Shown piece after piece: positions 8,455 through 17,289 of a stretch of 64,000 nt of DNA (position 1 is its first letter; every line of letters begins with the position of its first letter). The notes beneath the pieces were generated by a model. The model was not told where the DNA came from and made no database searches. It saw only the letters and a list, made by a program, of their open reading frames with translations. The stretch comes from Nocardia testacea NBRC 100365. GTDB taxonomy: Bacteria; Actinomycetota; Actinomycetes; Mycobacteriales; Mycobacteriaceae. The stretch is taken from positions 62,001 to 126,000 of the forward strand of contig NZ_BAGJ01000274.1 in NCBI RefSeq assembly GCF_000308775.1, written 5' to 3'. Both the position numbers and the translations under genes were made by a program.

Positions 8455-8716
8455 CCGCGTCCATCGCTACGGCCGGCCCTCCGCGGATCTCCACTGCCAC
8501 CCGGCCTCGCGGAGCCGCCGGGGAGAATTCGCATTCCCCGCCCTTGCGCCGCGGGTCCGGACCGGCCGAGTTCTCCGACGCGCCGCGCGGTAGGGGAGTG
8601 GCGGCGGCCGTGCCGTGCGTAGGGCCTTTATCGTCACCGGCGCATCGTGAAGCGAGCGCCGGAAAGGTGGGGATTCGAGCCGACGATCCTCGACGCGCTG
8701 CGGTGTGCGGTGAGGC

Positions 8717-9268
8717 CTACGCCTCCAGGCGCATGCCGTCGTCCATGGTGGCGAACGCACGCCGCACGCAGTGGGGCAACTCGCCCGGGGCGCAGGCGGG
8801 GAGCCAATCGTCGAGTGCGCAGCGCCAGGTGGCCACGCAGAACTCGATGAGCAGTCGCAGTTCGAGGCGGCGCGGATCGCCGAGCCGGTGCGCGATCTCC
8901 TCCTGGATCTCTGCGCAATGCCGTAGGGAATGCCCGTCGAGCGAGGGCGACTGCTCGATCAGCCTGAGCGTGGCCGGGAAGCGCCGGTACCAGTCGTCGT
9001 CCATGCGATCGAGGGTGGCCAATATCGTGTCCCGGAAGACCTCGACCAGCGGCCCGGACTTCTCGGCCTCGTCCAGCACATCGAGGTATGTGCTCCAGAG
9101 CTGTTTGACGGCGGTGAGCGCGACGTCTTCCTTCGAACGGAAGTTGCGGAAGAAGGTCCGTCTCGACACTTCCACCGCATCGAGCAGCGCGTCGAGCGGT
9201 GTCGTATCGAAATCGAAGGAGATCCGACTGTGCGTGCACTCGTTGTCGACCACACCGCGCCGGCCCAC
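8717..9268 (-). CDS. TetR-family regulator with short N-terminus
   Basis: The HTH recognition helix of TetR proteins is clear (VEVSRRTFFRNFRSKEDVALTAV), followed by a helical ligand-binding region ending in a dimerisation-type segment. The first ~25 residues normally present before the HTH (helix 1) are absent: upstream of SFDFDTTPLDALL the frame runs antisense into the first codons of the divergent reductase. Thus the gene either uses a start inside the overlap and is truncated, or has been damaged. It would be expected to repress the divergent oxidoreductase. Confidence 0.6.
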   Translation of the reverse strand: MGRRGVVDNECTHSRISFDFDTTPLDALLDAVEVSRRTFFRNFRSKEDVALTAVKQLWSTYLDVLDEAEKSGPLVEVFRDTILATLDRMDDDWYRRFPATLRLIEQSPSLDGHSLRHCAEIQEEIAHRLGDPRRLELRLLIEFCVATWRCALDDWLPACAPGELPHCVRRAFATMDDGMRLEA

Positions 9269-10165
9269 CTCTCACTCGCGGAGGTGGCCGATCCGGTACC
9301 GGCACCCGGCGAGGCGCTGGTCCGAGTCGAAGCGGTTTCGCTCAATGCCGGCGAGGTCAAGGGCGCCACCGATCCGAATACGCCGGAGGGCACCGTAATC
9401 GGGTGGGACGCGGCCGGCGTGGTGGTCCGGCCCGCGGCGGACGGATCGGGCCCGGCCGCGGGAACGCCGGTGGTCACTCTGGGTGAGGGCGGTGGCTGGG
9501 CCGAGCTGCGTGCTGTTCCGGCCCGTATGCTCGGTGTCGTGCCGGATGGCGCCGACCTCGGTGCGGTCAGCACGATTCCGGTCGCCGCCCTGACCGCAGT
9601 ACATGTGTTGCGCCGCATGGGGCAGCTCCTCGGTCGGCGGGTGATGATCACCGGCGCTTCCGGTGGTGTCGGTCGCTTCGCGGTGCAGCTCGCCGCCCGC
9701 GCGGGCGCGGAGGTCGTGGCGATCAGCGGGAGTCCCACCCAGGAGGACGGCCTGCGGGCGTTGGGCGCGCACGAGGTGTACTCCGACCCGGCCGAGGTGG
9801 ACCGCCCCGTATTCGCGGTACTGGACAACGTCGGCGGCGGGCAGCTGGTGGCCGCCTTCGCCGCTGTGCAGGCCGGTGGCGTGCTGGTGAATGTGGGCCG
9901 GTCATCCGAGGCCGACGCCGTCTTCCCGCCCGATGCCTTGCTGGCGACCCAGGGGCGGCACGACCGGTCGATCCGCACATTCTTCCTGATCGCCGACCCC
10001 ACCACCGACTTCTCCGAAGATCTGACCTGGCTGGCCACCGAGGTGACCGCCGGTCGCCTCGACCCCGGAATCAGCCGGCGGGGCCCGTGGACCCGCTACG
10101 ACGAGGCTGCCCAGGCCCTGCTCGGCCGCCGCCTGCACGGAAAGGCGGTACTGAACATCGACTGA
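9230..10165 (+). CDS. zinc-independent medium-chain dehydrogenase/reductase (quinone oxidoreductase-like)
   Basis: 311 aa. The N-terminal GroES-like domain (VDHTAPAHLSLAEVADPVPAPGEAL) is followed by an NADPH-binding Rossmann domain with the glycine motif ITGASGGVGRFAVQLAARAGAEVVA. Cys/His zinc ligands of alcohol dehydrogenases are absent, so it is a QOR/enoyl-reductase type enzyme. GTG 9230 has AAGGAG 7 nt upstream. That ribosome site lies inside the antisense TetR frame. A divergent TetR next to an MDR reductase is a common self-contained detoxification unit. Confidence 0.85.
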   Translation: MRALVVDHTAPAHLSLAEVADPVPAPGEALVRVEAVSLNAGEVKGATDPNTPEGTVIGWDAAGVVVRPAADGSGPAAGTPVVTLGEGGGWAELRAVPARMLGVVPDGADLGAVSTIPVAALTAVHVLRRMGQLLGRRVMITGASGGVGRFAVQLAARAGAEVVAISGSPTQEDGLRALGAHEVYSDPAEVDRPVFAVLDNVGGGQLVAAFAAVQAGGVLVNVGRSSEADAVFPPDALLATQGRHDRSIRTFFLIADPTTDFSEDLTWLATEVTAGRLDPGISRRGPWTRYDEAAQALLGRRLHGKAVLNID

Positions 10166-10187
10166 GCCCGCCTTTCCGGAAGCCGAT

Positions 10188-10412
10188 CTACATGTCGTGC
10201 TCCCGGCTGCCGCGCGTGTCGACGTCCGCGGCGTCCGACAGCACCTCCCGCTCCGCGATCTCCTCGTCGGCGAGCTCGAGGCCGTGAGCTCGGACCAACC
10301 CGTCGATGTAACCCGCCTTCGTGACACCGATGATCGGCGTGGTCCCCTTGGCGATGGCCCAGGCGGTGTCGGTGTCGGCGGCGGACGCGTCTCGGTCCTC
10401 GCCGAGCGCCAC
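10188..10412 (-). pseudogene. aldo/keto reductase remnant (C-terminal fragment)
   Basis: The 74-residue frame contains the characteristic C-terminal end of aldo/keto reductases: AWAIAKGTTPIIGVTK followed by a DEEIAEREVL helix. The (alpha/beta)8 barrel with the catalytic Tyr/Lys/Asp/His is missing upstream, where sequence passes into non-coding DNA. This is a deletion remnant rather than a functional enzyme. It sits head-on against the MDR gene. Confidence 0.6.
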
Positions 10413-10569
10413 TATCGCCTACCCGGACCTGGACAACGGTTCGACGTGATCCATGCCGGGCTGCTTCCGCGAGTGTCCGCCGGGGGCGTAAGCCTCCAGC
10501 GGCCGCACTCGATCAGTCCTGCATGGTCGAGTGCGGCGTAGGATCAGGGGCGTTACGAGGGTTGACCCT

Positions 10570-11526
10570 ATGCAGCAGCGATGGTGGGTGTGGATTGCCG
10601 CGTTCCTGACAACACTGGGGATGTGCGCGGTGTTCGCGTGCAGTAGCGGCACCCGGCCCGAGCGCGCTCCACCCGGCCCGGACACATCCTCCCGGGTAGG
10701 GGTTTCCGTGCTGGCCGCGAAGATAGACAACAGTCCGCAGGCACGACCACCGGTAGGGCTGGGTGCCGCCGATTTGGTCTACGTCGAGCCGGTCGAGGGT
10801 GGTTTGAGCCGGTTGGCCGCGGTGTTCTCGACCGACAAACCCCCGGTGATCGGGCCTGTCCGAAGTGCGCGGGAAACGGATCTGACGCTACTGGACCAGT
10901 TCGGCAACCCGACGTTGGCGTCCTCTGGTGCTGCGCCCGAGCTGGTTGCCTCCGTCGATCGCTCGTCATTGCAGAACGCCTCGGCCGATCGGCAACCCGG
11001 GGCGTACTACCGCGACTACAGTCGCGAGGCTCCGCACAATCTGTTCGTCCGCCCGGACCAGTTGCCCGTGGGCGGCGGCTGGCCGCCGGCTTCGCAACTG
11101 CACTTCGGCCCTGCACCTGCCGGTGGCCGGCCCACGCAACATCAGGAAGCGCGGTATCCGGGCACGGTGATCGGTTTCGACTGGTCACCCGGACAACAGC
11201 GGTGGCTGGTGTCCATGGACGGTGCCGCCTTCACCGCTGCCGATACCGGACAGCTCATGGCGAGTACGGTCGTGCTGCAGAGTGTGCAGGTGCAGGACTC
11301 GGCCATCAGCGATATCGCGGGCAGCGTCTCGCCCCTGGCCCAGACGACCGGTAGCGGTCGGGCACTCGTACTTCGCGACGGTCGAGCGTTCCCGGCCGAG
11401 TGGTCCCGGCCCTCCCCACAGACAGGCACAACCTATACAACCCCCACCGGCACAGCCATCCCCTTCGCGCCGGGACAGGTCTGGACAGTCCTGATTCCGG
11501 CACAGCTCTGGTCACCGGGTGCGTGA
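10570..11526 (+). CDS. DUF3048-domain lipoprotein
   Basis: 318 aa. ATG 10570 is followed by a short basic N-terminus, a hydrophobic stretch (VWIAAFLTTLGMCAVF) and a lipobox-like VFAC-SS, so the mature protein should be a lipoprotein. The DUF3048 hallmarks follow: KIDNSPQARP, GLGAADLVYVEPVEGG, RLAAVFSTD, IGPVRSARETDL. The family is secreted and of unknown function (YerB-like). The gene stands alone; no operon partner is apparent. Confidence 0.85.
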   Translation: MQQRWWVWIAAFLTTLGMCAVFACSSGTRPERAPPGPDTSSRVGVSVLAAKIDNSPQARPPVGLGAADLVYVEPVEGGLSRLAAVFSTDKPPVIGPVRSARETDLTLLDQFGNPTLASSGAAPELVASVDRSSLQNASADRQPGAYYRDYSREAPHNLFVRPDQLPVGGGWPPASQLHFGPAPAGGRPTQHQEARYPGTVIGFDWSPGQQRWLVSMDGAAFTAADTGQLMASTVVLQSVQVQDSAISDIAGSVSPLAQTTGSGRALVLRDGRAFPAEWSRPSPQTGTTYTTPTGTAIPFAPGQVWTVLIPAQLWSPGA

Positions 11527-11867
11527 GGCGAGTTCGGACCGCTACGGTGTCGCGGCGATTCATGCCCGGGCAGGGCCGGCGTGGCCCGGTAGGAGTTGAT
11601 CCGCGAGTGGTCGCGGCGCCGATCTGTGGATCCCGACCATCGAGGTATTCAGACCATGGGGCGTGGCTGTTGCTCGCTGTGATCCGGTCCGGGTTCGACC
11701 ACCCGCCGGCAACGAGGACGGCGGGGTTCGATGGCCGTAGCCTCGCGTATGAGCCCCGGCGCCGTGGGGACGCTTCGAAACCGGAGACGTCGGAGATAAA
11801 TCACTCGAGAGGGCACCGGATCGGCCGGAGCGGTCCCGGCGCCATAGCCCCGCGAAATGGCACAGCC
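11527..11867. other. intergenic region, no gene seen
   Basis: About 340 bp between the convergent DUF3048 and aryl-AMP ligase genes. I see no supported gene. Slightly lower GC at 11790-11860 and no strong hairpin. Confidence 0.35.
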
Positions 11868-13514
11868 TCAGAGACGGGTGCGGATATCGTCCCGCAGAGC
11901 CTTCTTGTCGATCTTGCCGACCTTCGTGGTGGGCATGATGTCGAGCAGGATCAACTTCTCGGGCAGTTTGAACCGGGCAACCCCGGCCAGGTTCATCACC
12001 GCGACCACATCGTCCAAATCGACGGCGTATCCGGCCTTGACGGTGAGATAGAGGCACGTCCGCTCACCCAGGACCGGGTCGGGCATGGCCACCGCGGCCG
12101 CCACTTCCACGCCGGGAACCCGATAGGCGAAGTTCTCGACCTCCTCGGCGGAGATCTTTTCGCCGCCGCGATTGATCATGTCCTTGTCCCGCCCGGCGAC
12201 GACGAGATTCCCGTCCGGCCGGCGGACCACGATATCGCCGCTGCCGTACCATCCGTCCGCGGTGAAGGCGCGGGCATTGTGTTCGGGGGCGCGGAAGTAG
12301 CCGCGCGGGGTGTAGGGCCCACGGGTCAGCAGCGAACCCGGAGTGCCGTCGGGGACCGGAGCACCGGATTCGTCGACGATCAGGATCTCGTCGGCCGGGC
12401 AGACCGGCCGGCCCTGGGTGGTGACGATCACTTCCGGTTCGTCGTCGAGCCTGGTCATATTGATCAGGCCCTCGGCCATTCCGAAAACCTGCTGCAGGCG
12501 TGCGCCCAGTACCGGTTCGACGCGTGCGGCCAGTTCGTCCGGCATCCGGGTACCGCCCACCTGGAGTACCCGCAGCGTGGAGGTGTCGATCTCCGGATGT
12601 GCGCGCCGGTACTCGATCCAGCTCTGGGCGACCGCGGGCACTACCGCGGCCACCGTGACGCCTTCGGCGGCCACTGCCCGTAGTGCGCGTTCGGGTGCGG
12701 GGGAGGGCAGCATCACCACCTGCCCGCCCGCTATCAGTGCTCCCAGGATGCCGGGGCAGGCGAGTGAGAAGTTGTGACTGCCGGGCAGTGCGCCGAGATA
12801 CACGGTCTCGCTGTCGAATTCGGCGATCTCGGCGCAGTGCGCGATATTGCAGAGGTAGTCGTCGTGGGTGCGGACGATGAGTTTCGGCAGTCCGGTCGTT
12901 CCACCGGACAGCAACATACAGGCGATATCGGACCCGCCTGGCTCGGGACCGGCATCGATGGGCCGGGTCGGTGGATCGGCCGGGAAGAGCGGATACTCGG
13001 GGACATCGGCGGGGTCGCCGTGCTCCGTGAGGTCACCGTGGACGAGTACCGCGCGTATGCCGGCTACCGCCCGGCCCACCTGCTGCGCGACCGACCGCAG
13101 ATCGGTGCCGCGATCGGCGTCGGCGATCACCAGGGCCACCGCCCCTGCGGTTTCGGCGATATGGGTCAGTTCGTGCCGGCGATGGGCGGGCAGCGCCATC
13201 ACCGGCACCAATCCGGTCCGGAGGCAGCCCAGCGTCAATGCGACGAACTCCCAGCAGTTCGGGAGCGCGACGACGAGTCGGTCACCCGGGACCAGACCGA
13301 GGTCGAGGAGTGCGGCGGCCATCGATCCGGCTCGGTCCCATAGTTCTCGATAGGTCAGCCGGGTCCCGCCGTCGATCACCGCGACCCTGTGCGGGTCGCG
13401 GCGGACCGGCTCGGCGATCCGGGAAGCGAGGGAAGAGCCCTGCCAATAGCCTTTTTCGCGGTATTCCGTGGCGGTCGCCTCGGGCCAGGGCACGGTGCCG
13501 TCGAGTGTGGTCAT
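11868..13514 (-). CDS. aryl-AMP ligase (salicylate/2,3-dihydroxybenzoate-AMP ligase type)
   Basis: A 548-aa ANL-superfamily adenylating enzyme. The P-loop is LLSGGTTGLPKLIVRTH, then SHNFSLACPG (a signature region of EntE/DhbE-type aryl-AMP ligases), GMAEGL, the YGSGDIVV/D motif and the C-terminal hinge GRDKDMINRGGEKIS with catalytic Lys in TTKVGKIDKKAL. It should activate an aromatic acid as acyl-AMP. Last gene of a six-gene operon; its start overlaps the stop of the acyl-CoA synthetase gene (ATGA). No siderophore genes are nearby, so a catabolic role like salicylyl-AMP ligase SdgA fits better than siderophore synthesis. Confidence 0.85.
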   Translation of the reverse strand: MTTLDGTVPWPEATATEYREKGYWQGSSLASRIAEPVRRDPHRVAVIDGGTRLTYRELWDRAGSMAAALLDLGLVPGDRLVVALPNCWEFVALTLGCLRTGLVPVMALPAHRRHELTHIAETAGAVALVIADADRGTDLRSVAQQVGRAVAGIRAVLVHGDLTEHGDPADVPEYPLFPADPPTRPIDAGPEPGGSDIACMLLSGGTTGLPKLIVRTHDDYLCNIAHCAEIAEFDSETVYLGALPGSHNFSLACPGILGALIAGGQVVMLPSPAPERALRAVAAEGVTVAAVVPAVAQSWIEYRRAHPEIDTSTLRVLQVGGTRMPDELAARVEPVLGARLQQVFGMAEGLINMTRLDDEPEVIVTTQGRPVCPADEILIVDESGAPVPDGTPGSLLTRGPYTPRGYFRAPEHNARAFTADGWYGSGDIVVRRPDGNLVVAGRDKDMINRGGEKISAEEVENFAYRVPGVEVAAAVAMPDPVLGERTCLYLTVKAGYAVDLDDVVAVMNLAGVARFKLPEKLILLDIMPTTKVGKIDKKALRDDIRTRL

Positions 13515-15607
13515 CTCTGTTCGTCCTCCGGATTCGCTGGGCGGACATCCGATCCCGTGATCACCGCGTCGAGCGCGATGAGACCGTCCGGGGTCAGGCG
13601 TAGCGGATTGATCTCGAGTTCGCCGATCTCGGGGTGGGCGGCCAGATGGTCACCGACCGCGACGACAGCCCGGGCGAATTCGTCGCGATCCAGGACCGGC
13701 CCGCCGCGCCGGCCGTTCAGCAGCGGCGCGCACCGGAGATCGTCGAGCAGTGCCGTGGCCGCGGTGGGGTGCAGCGGGAGGCCGCGGACGGCGATATCGC
13801 CGAGGGCCTCCGCGGCGGTGCCGCCGAGCCCGGCCACCACGACGAGGCCGAACACCGGATCGCGCCGGACCCCGAGAAACAGGTCGACACCGGTCTCGGC
13901 CATCGTCTCGACCAGGTAGGCGCGGGCGCCCACGGCGTCCAGTGCTGTCAGAGCGGTATCCAGTTCGGCGGCTGTCCGGATACCGAGATGTACGCCGCCG
14001 ATATCGGTTTTGTGGAGCACCCCGGCATCGAGGAGCTTCACCGCCACCGGCGGCGTCAGATCCCGCAGCGCCCGATGGGCGGCGTCGTGGCCGTGGCAGA
14101 CGCGCCGCGGCGGCGTACGCAGACCCAGAGCTTCGAGCAGATCCTTGGCCGCGGCCTCGTCGGCGGGCAGTGCGATCTCCGGTGTGGGTCCGAGGCCGGG
14201 CCGTGTGTGTTCCTGGTCCCGGAGGTACCGCGCGCGAGCGTCGGTGACCAGGGCGCCGAGTCCGGTGGCGAGGGCGGTCGGCCCGGGCAGCACCGGAATA
14301 TTGTGGGCGTCGGCGGCCGCCGCGAAATCGGCGCGGGTGACGGCCGGTCCGCCGATGCCCAGGACCACCGGCAGCTCCCGGTGGGTACCGCGATCGCTTA
14401 CCGCCCCGACCGGATCCACCGCATCGGGTTCGGCCAGGGTGTACACGGCCAGCGCGTGCACCTCTGGATCCCGCGCGGTCACGGCCAGCACGTCACCGAA
14501 ACCCGGTCCGGGGCGGCCGGTATCCACCGGGTTGCCCTGAAAGGTCAGGGGTGGGAGCAATCCGGCGAGTTCCGCGCGCGTAGCGTCCGCCAGGGCGGGT
14601 ACTCGGACGCCACCGGCCTGCAGACCGTCGAGCACTACGAGACCCGGGCCCGCCTGGGCGGTGACCACGCCGACACCCGGATCGGGGTGGGCGGGTAGCC
14701 GCACTCTGCTCAGCACCGCGAGTGCGTCGACGAGCTGCTGTTCGGAGTCCACGACCACCGCCCCGGCCTGAGCGAGCAGCGCGCGGGTCGTGCGCCAGGA
14801 GGTGGCCAGCGCGCCGGTGTGTGATCCGGCGAACGCCGAGACGTCACTACGTCCGACGACCAGCGCGACGACCGGTTTCCCGGCTGTCACCAACCGGACC
14901 GCGTCGAGCAGCGCGGGACCGTCGTCGACCGTTTCCAGATACAGCGCCACCGCCGAGATCGCCGGATCATCGCGGAGATACTGCAGCACATCGACTTCGG
15001 TGACGTCCACGCGATTACCCAGGCCCACCCCCAGGCCGACTCCGACCGAGTGCTCGGACAGCAGGAACGACAGGGCGTGATTCATCCCGCCGCTCGCGGC
15101 GACCACCGCGACCCGGCCGGGGCGGATATGTTCGACGGCGGGAACGAAACTCACGGTGGCGGCGCCGGGCCGGAAGAATCCGGAGGTATTCGGCCCGAGG
15201 ATCCGGATACCTGTTTCCGCGACGATCGCGGCGAGTTCTTGTTGCCGCGCCGCCCCGTCCGGGCCTGTCTCGGCGAATCCGCCGGAACAGATCAGCGCGG
15301 CACCCACACCGCATTCGGCGGCCGCGCGGACCGCGGCCGGGGTCGCGGCCGCCGGGATACAGAGCACAGCGAGGTCCACGGGACGACCATGGGCGCGGCA
15401 CGCCTCTTCCAGATTCGGCACGAACCCTTCGGCCGTCGGATTCACGCCGAAAACCGCGGCCGGGGCGGCGCCGCGTCGTAGGGCGGCCGTCATCGCGGTG
15501 CCGAGTTTGCCCGGTGTGGTGGACGCGCCGACCACCGCGATCGAATCCGGCCGGAAGAGCCGATCCAACCCGTTCGTGCGGATGGCGGGTTCGGTGGTGG
15601 TCGTCAT
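13511..15607 (-). CDS. NDP-forming acyl-CoA synthetase (ACD family), single chain
   Basis: A 698-aa fused alpha-beta ACD enzyme. The CoA-binding domain begins RLFRPDSIAVVGASTTPGKLG; the succinyl-CoA-ligase-like domains follow (GILGPNTSGF-type segment, phosphorylation-loop ASGGMNHALS, SHTGALATSW); the ATP-grasp domain is at the C-terminus (TPPVAVKLLDAGVLHKTDIGGV, EMAETGVDLFLGVRRDPVFG). It interconverts an acid or acyl-AMP with acyl-CoA. Start and stop both overlap neighbours by 4 bp. Beside an aryl-AMP ligase and an aryl-CoA hydroxylase, it likely supplies the aryl-CoA. Confidence 0.87.
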   Translation of the reverse strand: MTTTTEPAIRTNGLDRLFRPDSIAVVGASTTPGKLGTAMTAALRRGAAPAAVFGVNPTAEGFVPNLEEACRAHGRPVDLAVLCIPAAATPAAVRAAAECGVGAALICSGGFAETGPDGAARQQELAAIVAETGIRILGPNTSGFFRPGAATVSFVPAVEHIRPGRVAVVAASGGMNHALSFLLSEHSVGVGLGVGLGNRVDVTEVDVLQYLRDDPAISAVALYLETVDDGPALLDAVRLVTAGKPVVALVVGRSDVSAFAGSHTGALATSWRTTRALLAQAGAVVVDSEQQLVDALAVLSRVRLPAHPDPGVGVVTAQAGPGLVVLDGLQAGGVRVPALADATRAELAGLLPPLTFQGNPVDTGRPGPGFGDVLAVTARDPEVHALAVYTLAEPDAVDPVGAVSDRGTHRELPVVLGIGGPAVTRADFAAAADAHNIPVLPGPTALATGLGALVTDARARYLRDQEHTRPGLGPTPEIALPADEAAAKDLLEALGLRTPPRRVCHGHDAAHRALRDLTPPVAVKLLDAGVLHKTDIGGVHLGIRTAAELDTALTALDAVGARAYLVETMAETGVDLFLGVRRDPVFGLVVVAGLGGTAAEALGDIAVRGLPLHPTAATALLDDLRCAPLLNGRRGGPVLDRDEFARAVVAVGDHLAAHPEIGELEINPLRLTPDGLIALDAVITGSDVRPANPEDEQR

Positions 15608-17289
15608 CGGGTCGTGCCTTCCTCGGAATCGGTGTGCCGGGCGCCCGGTTCGAAGAGCACGGCATCGGCCCGGCCCGCGAGCACGAGGGTCGCCGCGCAG
15701 TCGGGTTCGCCGACCGCGCGTCGTTCGCGGACCGACTCGGGCCGGTCCGCCACGATCACCGGAAGCCCGTGATGTAGCCGCAGCCGTTCCGCGCACAGCA
15801 CCCGCGACAGGGCGGTGCCGCTGTGGACGACGACGGCCGAGGGGGCGTGCTCGGCTACCGCGGTCAACGCGGCCAGGTCGCTGCCGCGCAGGGAACTACC
15901 CGGGATGTCCGGGGCCGTGAACAGCCGAGCGGCGCCGGGCGCCGCGTCGTCGGTGGCGACGAGAGTGGTTTTGGCGTCCCCGAATTCCAGTGCGCCGGGC
16001 GTGCGAGCGATCGAGCGGAGCAGGCGCGTCGTGAATTCCCGGTCGCCGATCCGCAGTGGTGTGTCCAGTGGCGGGGCGCCGTGGGCGGCGATCCAGGCCC
16101 GCTCGGTGGCCGCGACGAAGGCGGGGTCGCGTAGCCGTATCTTCTCCGCCGAGATCGCCCGGCTGAAGAAGTGGAATGCGAACTGCCACGGTTCGAAGCA
16201 GCGGTGGTATTCGCCGAAATGATCCCACCAGGACAGGCTGGGCACCGACGAGTGGTGGATCTTGTCCACCTGTGGCCGGCGGATCCGCTGGAAGCGGTCC
16301 AGTGCCGCCGCGATATCGCCGGGATGTGCCGCCAGTGAAGCGGCGAGGACGGCGGCGTCCTCCATGGCCATTTTCGTCCCCGAGCCGACCGAGAAATGGG
16401 CGGTGTGTACCGCATCGCCGAGCAACGCGACCGGTGTGCCGCACGGGCCGGCCGCGGTCCAGTGTTCGGTGCGGCGGGTACGGAAGTTCGCCCAGCGCGA
16501 GTTGTTGGCGACGAGTGGATGCCCGTCGATATCGTCGGCGAACAGGTCCTCGAGATACCGGCGGGTCCGGTCGTCGGAGGGGCCCGGGGGCCGGGAGGTG
16601 TCGAATTCGTCCAGTCCGGCCCGGCGCCGGGTCGCCTCGTCGGTTTCGACGATGAAGGTGCTCAGACCGGTTCCGATGGGATAGGCGTGGACCGCGAAAT
16701 TCCCGTGCTCGGATTCTCTGTGCAGGAAGGTGAGTCCGTCGAACCGGAACGTCGTCCCGAACCAGATGAACGCCACCGCCGATTCGGTCACGGTGTGGCC
16801 GAGTGTGGCGGCGAAACGTTCCCGGGTGGTGGAATTGGCGCCGTCTGCGGCCACGATCAGGTCGTAGTCGCCGGTGCGATCCAGCTCTCCCACCTCGACG
16901 GTGGTTTCGTAATGCACGCTCACCCCGAGTGCGACGGCCCGGCGGCGGAGTGCTTCCAGCAGGGTGCGGCGATGGACGGCGGCCATACCGTTCCCGGCGG
17001 CGGCCGGCGCGGTGCCCTTGGACCGGACTGTGATGGTGTCCCAGTGCCTGCCGTGGGCGGCGAGCGTATCCCGCAGGACCGGATCGACGGTATCGATGGT
17101 GTCCAGTGTCGCGTCGGAGAACACGACGCCGAATCCGAACACATCGGTGGCCCGGTTGCGTTCGAACACATCGATCCGGGAGCCGGGGACTGCCTGCGCG
17201 AGCGCGATCGCGGTGAACAACCCGCCCGGCCCGCCGCCCACGCATGCCACGCGAAGTGGACGGCGGGTGGCACGGTTCTCAGCCGGCAT
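15604..17289 (-). CDS. FAD-dependent aryl-CoA monooxygenase (salicylyl-CoA 5-hydroxylase/anthraniloyl-CoA monooxygenase type)
   Basis: 561 aa. The dinucleotide fold is VACVGGGPGGLFTAIAL, and FGFGVVFSDATLD is typical of the salicylyl-CoA/anthraniloyl-CoA hydroxylase family. The FAD motif is ALLGDAVHTAHFSVGSGTKMAMEDA, and the late WWDHFGEYHRCFEPWQF block is also diagnostic. Residues beyond ~400 do not form a full reductase barrel, but GLPVIVADRPESV...LAGRADAVLFEP resembles the tail of an old-yellow-enzyme domain, as if the reductase half had been shortened. ATG 17289 overlaps the upstream gene by 11 bp. Predicted reaction: NAD(P)H-dependent ring hydroxylation of an aryl-CoA. Confidence 0.82.
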   Translation of the reverse strand: MPAENRATRRPLRVACVGGGPGGLFTAIALAQAVPGSRIDVFERNRATDVFGFGVVFSDATLDTIDTVDPVLRDTLAAHGRHWDTITVRSKGTAPAAAGNGMAAVHRRTLLEALRRRAVALGVSVHYETTVEVGELDRTGDYDLIVAADGANSTTRERFAATLGHTVTESAVAFIWFGTTFRFDGLTFLHRESEHGNFAVHAYPIGTGLSTFIVETDEATRRRAGLDEFDTSRPPGPSDDRTRRYLEDLFADDIDGHPLVANNSRWANFRTRRTEHWTAAGPCGTPVALLGDAVHTAHFSVGSGTKMAMEDAAVLAASLAAHPGDIAAALDRFQRIRRPQVDKIHHSSVPSLSWWDHFGEYHRCFEPWQFAFHFFSRAISAEKIRLRDPAFVAATERAWIAAHGAPPLDTPLRIGDREFTTRLLRSIARTPGALEFGDAKTTLVATDDAAPGAARLFTAPDIPGSSLRGSDLAALTAVAEHAPSAVVVHSGTALSRVLCAERLRLHHGLPVIVADRPESVRERRAVGEPDCAATLVLAGRADAVLFEPGARHTDSEEGTTR

